Source: JAMLHH01 sp964653095 (lineage in GTDB: Bacteria > Bacteroidota > Bacteroidia > Chitinophagales > JADIYW01). Taken from it: a DNA stretch of 64,000 nucleotides. Both the position numbers and the translations under genes were made by a program. Shown in pieces: positions 1-9,133 of this stretch (position 1 is its first letter; each line of letters starts with the position of its first letter). A model generated the notes under the pieces. That model was given only the letters and a program-made list of their open reading frames with translations. It searched no databases and was not told the DNA's origin. The stretch spans positions 62,001 through 126,000 of the forward strand of contig CAZZEH010000003.1 of the NCBI GenBank assembly GCA_964653095.1, written 5' to 3'.

Positions 1-188
1 ATGTACTTCCACTCATCGGCAAGTTAGTCTCCAAAGATTCCAGAGCATACACCTATCTCCCCGAGTCCGTAGAAGCTTTCCCGGACGGAGCAGATTTTAT
101 AGACATCCTGAAAGAAACGGGATTTAATACCGTTAAAAGTACGCCTCTAACTTTCGGTATTGCCACAATTTATACGGCTGTAAAATAG
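1..188 (+). CDS. ubiE: Demethylmenaquinone methyltransferase, C-terminal fragment (gene enters from the left edge)
   Basis: The open frame starting at base 3 runs to TAG at 186-188 and gives about 61 residues. It contains the end of a UbiE/MenG methyltransferase: the segment YLPESVEAFPDGADF followed by a helix and PLTFGIATIYTAVK at the C-terminus, matching the usual ending of the family (PLTFGICSIYxG). UbiE/MenG methylates demethylmenaquinone with SAM in the last step of menaquinone synthesis, which fits a Bacteroidota respiratory chain. The SAM-binding part lies outside the window. The ATG at base 1 is in another frame and is not the start. The gene converges with the acyl-CoA ligase, whose stop codon is 2 nt away. 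Confidence 0.85.
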   Translation, partial: VLPLIGKLVSKDSRAYTYLPESVEAFPDGADFIDILKETGFNTVKSTPLTFGIATIYTAVK

Positions 189-189
189 G

Positions 190-1893
190 TTACACCCAGA
201 CCGCCGCTTCCTTTTCGTTGTACCATTCCTGATAAAACTCACTGTATTTTTTCTCTAACAGATTGCGTTTTATTTTTAAAGTCGGAGTCAGCAGATTATT
301 TTCTACAGTCCAATCTTCTCTTATCAAAATGATTTTTTTCATCTTCTCGTGCTTGTCTATTTTCTCATTGACCTGTTTCATGGTCTTTAACAGACTGTCT
401 GCCACTGCTTTTTGATCTAAGGTTTTGGCTTCTTCCGACAATACGATCAATGCCATAGTCTGCGGAAGGTTTGAGCCTACAAGGCAAACCTGTTCAATCA
501 TCGTGTTTTTTGACAGGGCAGTTTCTATCGGAGCCGGAGCCACATATTTTCCCTTGTCAGTTTTAAAGATGTCTTTGATTCGCCCGGTAATTTTCAAAAA
601 TCCGTCCGGTGTAATTTCTCCTACATCGCCCGTTCTCATATAACCGTCTTCTGTAATGACTTCAGCTGTTTTTACCGGATCTTTATAATATCCTACCATA
701 TTGGCTTCGCTCTTGGTCTGAAGTTCACCCTCGTCTGAAATTCTCGCCTTTACTCTTGGGAAAAGCTGCCCTACATATCCCGGTCGTCGTGCATCCGGGC
801 GGGTAATATGCGAATAGGCACTGTTTTCAGTCATCGCATAGGCCTCCCCTATCTCAATACCCAGTTTTTCAAACCAAAGATTCGTCGATACCGGAAAAGG
901 TGCTGCTCCGGACAGAATATATCTGGTTCTGCTCAGGCCGAGCGACTGTTTGATTTTCTTTTTAATGATGTTGGACACAAACGGTATGGACAACAGCAGG
1001 TTTAATCTTTTCTGAGGCATTTTTTCCAAAATCCCCATTTGAAACTTTGTCCAAATTCTCGGTACTGCCAAAAATACCGTAGGCTGTACTTTCTGCAAAT
1101 CCTCTGCAAACGTATCCAAGGATTCCGTAAAATATACTCTCCCTTCACTGTATAAACTGCCCATTTCCACTAACATCCTTTCGGCAATATGGGCAAGCGG
1201 CAAATAAGAGAAATAAATCTCCCGCCCTACTTTTATGCGATCCAAGGCTTCCAGTCCATTCGCCACGGCATAAGGAAGGGTGTGATAGCTGTGAATAACG
1301 CCCTTGGGCAAACCGGTCGTTCCGGAGGTATAAATGATAGTCATCCAATCGTCCGGCTTTCGTTCCACAGGTTCCGACAAAGGAGTCGATTGTTTTACGG
1401 CCTGATTCCAACTTATATCGCATGCTTCTGTCCAAAAAGGAAAAGATATCGTATGCACATCCGACGGCATTCCGCTTTTTTGGTTTTTCCAATCATCCAG
1501 CTTACCCACAAAAGCCGCTTTGGCTTCACTGTGAGTGATTACGTACTCGATAATTTCTGCAGAAATAGTCGGATAAAGCGGTACTGACACACAACCCGCC
1601 ATCATAATCGCTAAATCGCTCATAATCCAATGCGCACAATTTTTGGAAATAATTGCAACCTTATCTCCCGGCTGCAATCCCAAACTTTGCAGATAAGCCG
1701 CCATACTCATGATTTGTTCTTTGGTTTCTAACCAAGTGTAATCATGCCAGTTGCGCTGATACGGCTGGCTCAAAAAAATCTCTTTGGATCTCGAACGGGT
1801 CGCCTGCAAAAAGCGAGTCTGAGGAGGAATTACTTTTGCCATAATATCTTTTATTAAAACTTCAGTAACGTAATTTAAATATTTCTTTAACAT
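190..1893 (-). CDS. AMP-dependent long-chain fatty-acid--CoA ligase
   Basis: Adenylate-forming enzyme of about 567 residues. The P-loop-like motif YTSGTTGLPKG lies at residues 188-198, a GEAYAMTE motif follows in the middle, and the C-terminal hinge and lysine region reads RTGDVGEITPDG ... GRIKDIFKTDKGKYVAP. These are the A3, A5 and A7-A10 core motifs of acyl-CoA synthetases. Overall order and length match the FadD15/long-chain acyl-CoA synthetase branch, which activates fatty acids to acyl-CoA through an acyl-AMP intermediate at the inner membrane face. Two starts are possible: ATG at 1893 and ATG at 1842 (MAKVIPPQTRF). The second gives a more usual N-terminus and 550 residues. The gene stands alone between ubiE (convergent) and the flippase gene (divergent). 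Confidence 0.9.
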   Translation of the reverse strand: MLKKYLNYVTEVLIKDIMAKVIPPQTRFLQATRSRSKEIFLSQPYQRNWHDYTWLETKEQIMSMAAYLQSLGLQPGDKVAIISKNCAHWIMSDLAIMMAGCVSVPLYPTISAEIIEYVITHSEAKAAFVGKLDDWKNQKSGMPSDVHTISFPFWTEACDISWNQAVKQSTPLSEPVERKPDDWMTIIYTSGTTGLPKGVIHSYHTLPYAVANGLEALDRIKVGREIYFSYLPLAHIAERMLVEMGSLYSEGRVYFTESLDTFAEDLQKVQPTVFLAVPRIWTKFQMGILEKMPQKRLNLLLSIPFVSNIIKKKIKQSLGLSRTRYILSGAAPFPVSTNLWFEKLGIEIGEAYAMTENSAYSHITRPDARRPGYVGQLFPRVKARISDEGELQTKSEANMVGYYKDPVKTAEVITEDGYMRTGDVGEITPDGFLKITGRIKDIFKTDKGKYVAPAPIETALSKNTMIEQVCLVGSNLPQTMALIVLSEEAKTLDQKAVADSLLKTMKQVNEKIDKHEKMKKIILIREDWTVENNLLTPTLKIKRNLLEKKYSEFYQEWYNEKEAAVWV

Positions 1894-1984
1894 TTATGGT
1901 AAAATCGAAATAATTTTCAATCAAACAGGTCTCAAAATTGACCTCGCTCTCCCACCCTGTCCAAAATCAGCCTGTTTTACCCAG

Positions 1985-2017
1985 TTGGAATCCTTTCTTA
2001 TTTTAGTTTTATCTTTA
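1985..2017 (+). promoter_or_regulatory. Predicted Bacteroidota-type promoter for the flippase gene
   Basis: A -33-like TTG at 1985-1987 is followed after 22 nt by TATCTTTA at 2010-2017, which matches the -7 consensus TAnnTTTG at seven of eight positions. Transcription would begin near 2023, leaving a short leader before the GTG at 2046. Match by eye only. Confidence 0.4.
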
Positions 2018-2045
2018 CTTTTACACCTTCTCGAAACTTTCGGCA

Positions 2046-3479
2046 GTGCGTCAATCCTTTTTATTCAATACTCTTTTCGCCCTTGGTGTCAATTTTATCA
2101 TCAAACCAATATGGGTATTCGGAATTGACAGAAGTGTGCAAAATCAGCTCGGAAGTGAAGAATACGGTCTTTATTTTGCCATTTTCAACTTCACTTATCT
2201 TTTTCAGATTCTGCTTGATTTTGGCCTTCAAAACTACAATCAAACAGAGATTGGCTCGGACAATTCCAAATTTGGAAAATTGTTTCCCGGAATGCTCTCT
2301 GCAAAGCTTCTGCTGACCTGCTCCTATCTCGCAGTTTCGATACTTGCCGGATTTTTGCTGGGCTATGCTTCCGAATCTTTTTTCCCCTGGCTGATATTTA
2401 ATCAGGTACTGCTTTCTTTCAATATTTTTCTTCGTTCCAATATCAGTGCCCACCGACTGTTTATTAAAGACGCGTTCCTTTCCGTGTTGGACAAATCGCT
2501 GATGATTATCGGCGGTGCCTGTATGCTGATTCCAGCCGTAAAATGGATCCTGCTGTCGATCAATCATTTTGTGTGGATTCAGACGGTCTCTTTACTCATT
2601 ACCTCTCTGTTTTGCGTGTACTACAACCTGAAACTCTCTCAAAGTTTTGAATGGAAATTTGACACAGCTCTTTTCAAAAAAATTATTGTTCAGGCGGTTC
2701 CTTTTGCTTTGATTTACTTCCTCATGACGATTTATTACCGGGTGGATTCGGTTATGATTGAAAAACTTTTGGGAGCAGAAGGGGCAGGACAGGCAGGAAT
2801 TTACGCTCAGAGTTACCGGATTATGGAATCCGTCAATAATATCGGATATATAGTGGCAGGAATTCTTCTACCCCTTTTTGCCTTCCAGATCGGGCAGAAT
2901 CTGAGCATACATAAGGTTTTGAAACAGGGATACAATATCATGATAACGATTATCGTACCCATCGTGCTGGCAGGAGTATTTTATTCGGAAGAAATTATTT
3001 CTGCTCTGTATCCGTATGAAGATTACACCTACAGCAGTCGGGTGTTTACCATTCTTGTTTTAAATTTTGTCCCGGTTGGTATTCTATATGTTTTAGGACC
3101 TCTTCTCACAGCCAAAAAGGTGTTTAGCGTCATGATACCGAGTTTGATTATCGCCTGTGTGCTGAATATTGTAACTAATTATTTACTCATTCCCAAATAC
3201 GGGGCATTGGGTGCGGCCGTAACAACCTTTGGCACACAGATTTTTATGCTGATTGTATATTGGATTGCTGTCCTCCTTAAATTTGATGTGAAAACGGATT
3301 TAAAAACGGTCCGTACATCTGCGCTGTATATTGCCGCTGTATTAGTCATAACTCATTTTATTCACCAATCATCTCTTCATTGGCTGCTCGGCATTATGAT
3401 TGTCGGAACGGTCAGTTTGCTCATCTCTCTGTTACTGAAAATTATCGGCAGAGAGACTTTATCATTAAAAATTCAGTAG
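2046..3479 (+). CDS. Oligosaccharide flippase (Wzx/MATE-like polysaccharide exporter)
   Basis: Polytopic membrane protein of 477 residues with about 12-14 hydrophobic segments throughout. The N-terminus contains LGSEEYGLYFAIFNFTYLF, typical of the polysaccharide biosynthesis protein/Wzx family, where the first two helices are followed by a G-xxxYGxY/F motif. The middle contains YYRVDSVMIEKLLG and GIYAQSYRIMES, also conserved in Wzx-like flippases. Such proteins move lipid-linked oligosaccharides across the inner membrane. The start is a GTG; no in-frame ATG offers a better N-terminus. There is no glycan gene cluster beside it, so the substrate cannot be inferred. It may be a housekeeping flippase. 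Confidence 0.8.
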   Translation: MRQSFLFNTLFALGVNFIIKPIWVFGIDRSVQNQLGSEEYGLYFAIFNFTYLFQILLDFGLQNYNQTEIGSDNSKFGKLFPGMLSAKLLLTCSYLAVSILAGFLLGYASESFFPWLIFNQVLLSFNIFLRSNISAHRLFIKDAFLSVLDKSLMIIGGACMLIPAVKWILLSINHFVWIQTVSLLITSLFCVYYNLKLSQSFEWKFDTALFKKIIVQAVPFALIYFLMTIYYRVDSVMIEKLLGAEGAGQAGIYAQSYRIMESVNNIGYIVAGILLPLFAFQIGQNLSIHKVLKQGYNIMITIIVPIVLAGVFYSEEIISALYPYEDYTYSSRVFTILVLNFVPVGILYVLGPLLTAKKVFSVMIPSLIIACVLNIVTNYLLIPKYGALGAAVTTFGTQIFMLIVYWIAVLLKFDVKTDLKTVRTSALYIAAVLVITHFIHQSSLHWLLGIMIVGTVSLLISLLLKIIGRETLSLKIQ

Positions 3480-3545
3480 AGCCGTACAAAAGGTATTTTT
3501 ATCGCTAATTTTACGGGTTGATTTTTTTTAAAAGAAATAAGCAAT

Positions 3546-4430
3546 ATGAGTATACTGAAAGCAGGTTTTGTGCAGCAGTCCTGTACCGGCAATAAGGAAG
3601 AAAACATCCGAAAAAGCTTAGACGGTATTCGTGCCTGTGCCGAGCAGGGAGCGGAATTAGTCGTTTTACAGGAGATTCACACCACACTCTATCTTTGTCA
3701 GGCCGAAGACACCGATATGTTTGACCTGGCTCAGCCGATACCGGGAAAAGATACGGAAATTTTCAGCCGTGCCGCCAAAGAACACAACGTGGTTTTAGTG
3801 ACTTCTTTATTTGAAAAAAGAGCAGCAGGACTCTATCACAATACTTCTGTTGTATTTGACAAAGACGGCAGTACAGCAGGTGTGTACCGAAAAATGCATA
3901 TCCCTGATGACCCGGCTTACTACGAAAAATTTTATTTCACACCGGGAGACTTAGGTTTTGAGCCTGTACAGACTTCTGTAGGAAAATTGGGCGTGTTGAT
4001 TTGTTGGGATCAGTGGTATCCCGAAGCTGCCCGCCTAATGGCTTTGGCAGGTGCAGAAATACTGATTTACCCGACCGCTATCGGATGGGAAAGCACGGAC
4101 AGTCAGGATGAAAAAAATCGTCAGCATACTGCCTGGGAAACAGTGCAGAGAGGACATGCCGTGGCCAATGGACTTCCGGTGATTGCAGTCAATCGGGTGG
4201 GATACGAAGCAGACTGGAGCGGTGTGACCGGAGGAATTCAGTTTTGGGGTCAAAGTTTTGTGGCAGGACCTCAGGGTGAATTGCTTTACAGAGCTGCCTC
4301 CGACAAAGAAGAAAATACCGTGATAGAAATAGATTTAAACCGTTCTGAACAGGTGCGAAGAATCTGGCCTTTTCTCCGAGACCGAAGGATTGATGCCTAC
4401 GGAGATATCATAAAAAGATATAGAGATTAG
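3546..4430 (+). CDS. aguB: N-carbamoylputrescine amidohydrolase (nitrilase superfamily)
   Basis: Carbon-nitrogen hydrolase of 294 residues with the complete Glu-Lys-Cys triad: E43 in VLQEIHTTLY, K116 in YRKMHIPDDPAYYEKFYF and C153 in LGVLICWDQWYPE. The DDPAYYEKFYFTPGD segment and the length match AguB, which hydrolyses N-carbamoylputrescine to putrescine, CO2 and ammonia in the agmatine route to polyamines. The usual partner, agmatine deiminase (aguA), is not present downstream, where a non-coding repeat block begins. The ATG at 3546 has an A-rich upstream region and gives the standard N-terminus. The family assignment is strong. The exact substrate rests on similarity to AguB rather than on other nitrilases. 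Confidence 0.85.
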   Translation: MSILKAGFVQQSCTGNKEENIRKSLDGIRACAEQGAELVVLQEIHTTLYLCQAEDTDMFDLAQPIPGKDTEIFSRAAKEHNVVLVTSLFEKRAAGLYHNTSVVFDKDGSTAGVYRKMHIPDDPAYYEKFYFTPGDLGFEPVQTSVGKLGVLICWDQWYPEAARLMALAGAEILIYPTAIGWESTDSQDEKNRQHTAWETVQRGHAVANGLPVIAVNRVGYEADWSGVTGGIQFWGQSFVAGPQGELLYRAASDKEENTVIEIDLNRSEQVRRIWPFLRDRRIDAYGDIIKRYRD

Positions 4431-4489
4431 ACTTTTGCTGCAACCGGACTTCAATCTGAATTTGCATGAGAAAATATAGCCCGAGCCGA

Positions 4490-5702
4490 GAGTGGCGAAT
4501 TGCGGCATTATTGGAAAGTCCCTTCGAGTTTTTTCCTCTCCGTCTTCGGCAGATCGGAATCCTCAGGGACCGCCATTCGAGTAGCCTTGAGAACTACGTG
4601 GTGGCTGAATAATGCGCTGAGTTTATCGAAGGAAAGACATCAAAGGAGCAGTGTCTCAAAGTATGGTCACTGAGTCGAAGTGACCTTCTCACCGTGGCTT
4701 AGAGTACGCTCTCAAGCACCGACAAAGTCGCTCTATATTCTATAATTACCAGATAATTTTTGCTTTTTCATGTCCTATTTTTTTAGAAAAAAAGGATCAA
4801 AAAAATCGCGCGGTGCTTCCGTGCTTGACCTGCTAACTGTTCGATGTCTAAATCTTCTGAAAGCCACTTCGTTACATTTTGCAAAAGTGAGCATTGATGT
4901 AATCAGAAGATTCTAAAACTTCTCACAGAGCAGGTACCCAAACACTACAGCAAAAGCGCCCGCAATGCGCAGAATAGTGTTTCAGAAGCGTGGTGAATGA
5001 GAGTATAACAACTCGAAGTTACGTTATTGGAAAGTCCCTTCGAGTTCATTCCTCTCCGTCTTCGGCAGATCGGAATCCTCACGAACCGCAATTCTAATAA
5101 CCTCAAGAACTACGTGGTGACTGAGTAATGCGCTGAGTTTATCGAAGGAAAGACATCAAAGAAGGAGTGCCTCGAAGTGTGGTCACTGAGTCGAAGTCGA
5201 AGTGACCTTCTCACCGCGGCTCAGAGTACGCTCTCAAGCACCGACAAAGTCGCTCTATATTCTATGATTACCAGATAATTTTTGCTTTTTCATGTCCTAT
5301 TTTTTAGAAAAAAAGGACCAAAAAAATCGCGCGGTGCTTCCGTACTCGACCTGCTAACTGTTCGATGTCTAAATCTTCTGAAAGCCACTGCGTTACATTT
5401 TGCAAAAGTGAGCATTGATGTAATCAGAAGATTCTAAGACTTCTCACAGAGCAGGTACCCAAACACTACAGCAAAAGCGCCCGCAATGCGCAGAATAATG
5501 TTTGAGAAACGGGGTGAATGAGAGTATAACAACTCGAAGTTACGTTATTGGAATGTCCCTTCGAGTTCATTCCTCTCCGTCTTCGGCGGATCGGAATCCT
5601 CAGGGACCGCCATTCTAATAGTCTTAAGAACTACGCGGTGGCTGAGCGATGTCTTGAGCTTGTCGCAAGAGGCTGCGACGAAGGAGCAGTGTCCCGAAGC
5701 TA
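4490..5702. repeat. Tandem structured repeat: two full units of about 518 bp plus a partial third
   Basis: The sequence TTGGAAAGTCCCTTCGAGTT at 4511 recurs at 5027 and, with one change, at 5548, giving periods of 516 and 521 nt. Copies 1 and 2 are alike over their whole length. Copy 3 follows them to about 5702 and then ends. Both full copies keep a long interrupted hairpin: AATCTTCTGA at 4851-4860 pairs with TCAGAAGATT at 4903-4912, and the same arms recur at 5372-5381 and 5424-5433. They also share a small hairpin, GGTCACT...AGTGACC. No credible protein is encoded and all frames are broken. It looks like a dispersed non-coding or REP-like Bacteroidota repeat that has been tandemly amplified. 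Confidence 0.75.
4665..4685. repeat. Perfect hairpin in repeat copy 1
   Basis: GGTCACT and AGTGACC form a perfect 7-bp stem around the loop GAGTCGA. The equivalent in copy 2 (5181-5207) has the same stem with the loop enlarged by a 6-nt TCGAAG duplication. Confidence 0.7.
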
Positions 5703-5964
5703 CCATAATGCAGTAACTAACGTGCATAACCTATTCCGTCCACTACGAACGCAATGTGCCCACCGAGCATCAGCCGAGGTGAAGTGGAGTGAAGTAGTCT
5801 CGACGGGATTATCGCTTCACCACACTCGCAATGACGCACTTCAATACGCTCACAGTGTCGTCAGGCAGGTCTTCTGACTTTCCTAACGAAATCTAGTACA
5901 AACCTGGGGTTAATTTCGGCATAGAAACAGATTAATAATATCATATTCCTATATTTATGAAACC
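5703..5964. other. Non-coding stretch after the tandem repeat
   Basis: This stretch carries low-complexity dispersed-repeat text (a CACTCGCAATGACGC-like segment near 5822-5836) and no gene I can support. An open frame of 109 codons from 5548 to 5877 runs through the repeat and is rejected as a chance frame. Confidence 0.5.
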
Positions 5965-7098
5965 ATGAATTTGGCTTCAAAAAACAGATGGATTTTGGCG
6001 GGCTTGGTGGTTGCATCAGTCCTGTACAGTCTGTTGTTTCTAAATCGTTGGTTAGTCACCAATGTGCCTATAGAAGTTTTTGCCCGGCTTTGGCAGTATT
6101 ATGTCGGTTATCAGGATGTAGGATTTGCAAGAAGACTTTTACTCGGCACCGTACTGTCAGGAACACGCCTGACCAATCTCTTTGAAAATGAATTTATTTT
6201 TGGACATTTTTTTCACAGCCTGACTATTATTGTACTCGCAGGAGTTTGTTTGATTTATATTTTAAAGAAAAAAGCTTTTAATAATCCCTGGAAGTATCTG
6301 ATTATTTTCTTTTCTCCGGCATTTATTCAGCAGATGGGTTCTACTACCGGCAATACGGATGCGGTACTGATTCTGTTTTTTGCAGTTTCGGCACTATTTG
6401 TCCGAAGTATATGGATGACAGTAGTGCTGAGTATTCCGGCTCTCCTGATTCACGAATTGTATATTTTGCTCGTTCCTTCGCTTTTTGTCATTCATTCGGT
6501 CAGACAGGATAAAAATTTTATTTCCTTACAGTATATTCTGCCTTTGGGTTTCATCGGGCTCACTTTTCTCATGATTACCTCTCTCGGAAAAATTCAAGTG
6601 GATAAAGAAACCTACGAACAGATAGTCGCTTCAAAAATTCCTTTGGCAGCCTATCGACATAGTCTGTGGAGCGGATATTTTGAGCTTTCCACCACCATAC
6701 AGCAAAACTTCAGGGAAGGAATCACTTTTATCAAAAACTATTTCCCTCATTACAGATTTGCTTTGCTTCCTACAACTTATATGTTATTTATTGCGGCTTC
6801 TGCGGCTTTCCAGAAAGGAATCAAATTACCCAAACAGCAAATTCTTCTGTTTCTGACGTTTATCCTTCCAATTTCAGCTACATTTTTTGCCATAGATTAT
6901 TACAGATGGGTGGGATTTTCTGCGAATATTGCAATCGTTTTCTCGCTCTATCTGATGGGAACGGGTCAGTTTCACCTCAAAAAATGGCAATGGGCGGTTT
7001 TGATTATTTCCTGCCTGATGGCACCGTTTGGAGGAAACGAATTTTTGCTCCCTTTCCCTTTACACCAACCGCTGCTCCATAAATTCGGATTATTCTAA
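5965..7098 (+). CDS. Polytopic membrane protein of unknown function
   Basis: Hydrophobic protein of 377 residues with roughly ten membrane segments and short polar loops. A motif VGFARRLLLG follows the first hydrophobic hairpin, and TGNTDAVLILFFAV and LLIHELYILLVPSLF occur in the middle. This layout (aromatic first loop, a G-ARR motif, an IHE motif within a helix) is shared by uncharacterised bacterial membrane proteins that may act on polyprenyl-linked sugars, but I cannot assign a family with certainty. The ATG at 5965 is required because the nearby upstream ATG meets a stop after three codons. Its last 9 nt overlap the end of the convergent GT-C-like gene, which suggests a joint role in glycan assembly but does not prove it. 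Confidence 0.75.
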   Translation: MNLASKNRWILAGLVVASVLYSLLFLNRWLVTNVPIEVFARLWQYYVGYQDVGFARRLLLGTVLSGTRLTNLFENEFIFGHFFHSLTIIVLAGVCLIYILKKKAFNNPWKYLIIFFSPAFIQQMGSTTGNTDAVLILFFAVSALFVRSIWMTVVLSIPALLIHELYILLVPSLFVIHSVRQDKNFISLQYILPLGFIGLTFLMITSLGKIQVDKETYEQIVASKIPLAAYRHSLWSGYFELSTTIQQNFREGITFIKNYFPHYRFALLPTTYMLFIAASAAFQKGIKLPKQQILLFLTFILPISATFFAIDYYRWVGFSANIAIVFSLYLMGTGQFHLKKWQWAVLIISCLMAPFGGNEFLLPFPLHQPLLHKFGLF

Positions 7099-8688
7099 GA
7101 TTAGATTGGGATGCCTGACTCCTCCAAACTCTGTAAATAATTGTTCCAACTCGGCAAACTGTCCGTAACCTCTTCTTACTCCAAATGTAACCGTATCGGT
7201 ATAACGTCCGATAGCCAGATGGGCCTCCGACCGAAAAAAGTTGTCAATCTTTGGTGTCCAAACCAAATCGGGCTTTACAGGGTCAGGATACGGCAATCGC
7301 CAAATCTGATAATCGTTTTGATGCAGAAACAAAAAAGTATTTTGAATTAAATTGAGAAAGGTTTTCTCTGTTTTCTCCACAGAAGAAGAATCCCATGAAT
7401 AAGGTGCAATTTCCACTAAGTCGGGACTGAGTTGTCGGATATCCTCCACCGAAGTCAGTTTATTTGAAAATTCCGGTGTATTCAAACCCCATAAATCATG
7501 GACTTCCCACTGACTAAGCCATCCGATATATCCGGCATCGGTAGCTGCTGCTTTTCCGTGAAATTTTTGCAATGCGGACACGGTACGAACATAGTTGTTT
7601 TCAATTTGGTACGGCTGCTTTTTTATCCTGTCCAAATGAATGGGTATCACAATGAAAATATTCAGCAAAATCCCTATTATAATATATTTCCAATCAAACT
7701 CCCTAATAAAAAGCGCACTCAACCCGAGCAGTCCGAGATACATCGGGTACTGATATCTGTAACCCAGATTCATGTCCTGCTGAGTAGTGGAATAAAACAG
7801 AAGAGGAATCAAAATAAAAGATACAAAAATGACAAAGAAGTCTTTGGATATCTTCTTAAGATGCATTAAAAATGCAAGTCCCAGCATAAACACTAACGGG
7901 TACTGATAATATCTGAAAAAATGCACCTGCAGATAAAACGAATCTGACTGAAACAGACCGAAAATTTTATCTCCGCCTGCTTTTACATAAAATGGCAATG
8001 GAAACAGCTCTCCGAAATAATACCATCTGCCCAAAAAATAAATCAGACCGGGAACAATTCCATACAGAAACAGAATACGCAGATACGGTTTTATTTTTTG
8101 AGTATCCGACCAAATGGCGTACAACACCAAAGGTGCCACAACTAAAATACCATCCGGGCGTGCAAGTACAGTAAGTAAAGCTGCAGGCACGAGAAATTTT
8201 ATCTTTCTTTCCGTAAAAAAATACATGCAGGCTATCAGTCCAAATCCAAATAACAGAGTACCGTAACCGTATATCCCGGGAATAATCTGATGTGACAAAA
8301 ACAGCGACAGAACCCAAATTAACCGGACATACCACACTCTGCTTTTAGCAATTTTATCCAAAAAATAAATACTTCCAAGTAAAGAAAGTGCACTGATAAT
8401 TAATGCAGCGTCATGTGCGGAAAGTCCAATTTTTATCCCAAGTGTAACGAAACATAAAAACAGAAAATCTGTAGCACCCTCCGTGGCGGGTCCTCCCGGA
8501 TAATAGCTGACAACTCCTGTATTTGCCCAGTTTTCGGCATAAGCAAAAAGGATGGCCGCATCTTCTGATGGGAATGTATATGCTGCAAACACCACAAAAT
8601 AAAAAACGGAAAGTATCGCAGCAGTCAAAAAAATGATTGCTGATGAAATCCAATTCGGACTTTGGAAAAATGTCTTTTTCAACGACAC
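7090..8688 (-). CDS. GT-C-like membrane glycosyltransferase (AftB-like family)
   Basis: Integral membrane protein of 532 residues. After the first membrane helix it has SEDAAILFAYAENWANTG followed by PGGPATEGATDFLFL. This corresponds to the acidic first-loop motif (DDAFI/SEDAA) and the EGxTxxLW segment of arabinofuranosyltransferase-like GT-C enzymes. Around ten further membrane helices follow, and the last 150 residues form a soluble C-terminal domain with no clear motif. GT-C enzymes transfer sugars from polyprenyl-phosphate donors on the periplasmic side. The acceptor is unknown. The gene is convergent with, and overlaps by 9 nt, the membrane protein gene at 5965-7098. Confidence 0.7.
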   Translation of the reverse strand: MSLKKTFFQSPNWISSAIIFLTAAILSVFYFVVFAAYTFPSEDAAILFAYAENWANTGVVSYYPGGPATEGATDFLFLCFVTLGIKIGLSAHDAALIISALSLLGSIYFLDKIAKSRVWYVRLIWVLSLFLSHQIIPGIYGYGTLLFGFGLIACMYFFTERKIKFLVPAALLTVLARPDGILVVAPLVLYAIWSDTQKIKPYLRILFLYGIVPGLIYFLGRWYYFGELFPLPFYVKAGGDKIFGLFQSDSFYLQVHFFRYYQYPLVFMLGLAFLMHLKKISKDFFVIFVSFILIPLLFYSTTQQDMNLGYRYQYPMYLGLLGLSALFIREFDWKYIIIGILLNIFIVIPIHLDRIKKQPYQIENNYVRTVSALQKFHGKAAATDAGYIGWLSQWEVHDLWGLNTPEFSNKLTSVEDIRQLSPDLVEIAPYSWDSSSVEKTEKTFLNLIQNTFLFLHQNDYQIWRLPYPDPVKPDLVWTPKIDNFFRSEAHLAIGRYTDTVTFGVRRGYGQFAELEQLFTEFGGVRHPNLILE

Positions 8689-8760
8689 TGTTTATTTAAT
8701 TCAAAATCTTTCAAACGAAAATAATAAAAATTGTAAGTGATAAAATTCGGATTCATGATT

Positions 8761-8937
8761 CAATGTCGTTTAGTTAAGGATTTTAGAAAAAAAATGAGAT
8801 GCTTTCAGTTCGACAGGCTCACTGACCGCAACCTAACAATTATTGTCAAAAATGGGTGGCTTTTAGATTCTTCCACCAAAGGCGGACACGGTTCAGAATG
8901 ACCTTGACCTACCCATTTTGCTAACCAAACGACATTG
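8761..8937. mobile_element. MITE-like element of about 177 bp with 17-bp terminal inverted repeats
   Basis: The left end CAATGTCGTTTAGTTAA at 8761-8777 and the right end CTAACCAAACGACATTG at 8921-8937 are inverted repeats matching at 15 of 17 positions. The element is flanked by ATT on both sides, which could be a 3-bp target duplication. Inside lies a second inverted repeat, AAAATGGGT at 8849-8857 and ACCCATTTT at 8911-8919, and a REP-like stretch near 8807-8826. No gene is encoded, so any movement would need a transposase from elsewhere. Confidence 0.6.
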
Positions 8938-9133
8938 ATTAATGATTTACCAATACATTACCATTAAAACTTTCTGTATCTGTTCATTTTACGGGTAAGT
9001 TGAATAATCTTATTTGGACAAGCAGAGGTGCATCAAATAAAAAGTGCTGCCGGAGAAGTACTAAATTTCTTTTTCAACCCAAATTCAATATTCTGCTTTC
9101 AGTTTCAGTTTTATTTATATCTTGCAACATCAA

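Noticed and set aside
4490..5702. CRISPR array
   Set aside because: The repeats are about 518 bp long and have no short repeat-spacer pattern.
5548..5877. Open frame of 109 codons in the third repeat copy
   Set aside because: It runs across repeat text, has no family resemblance, and the equivalent frame is broken in the other copies.
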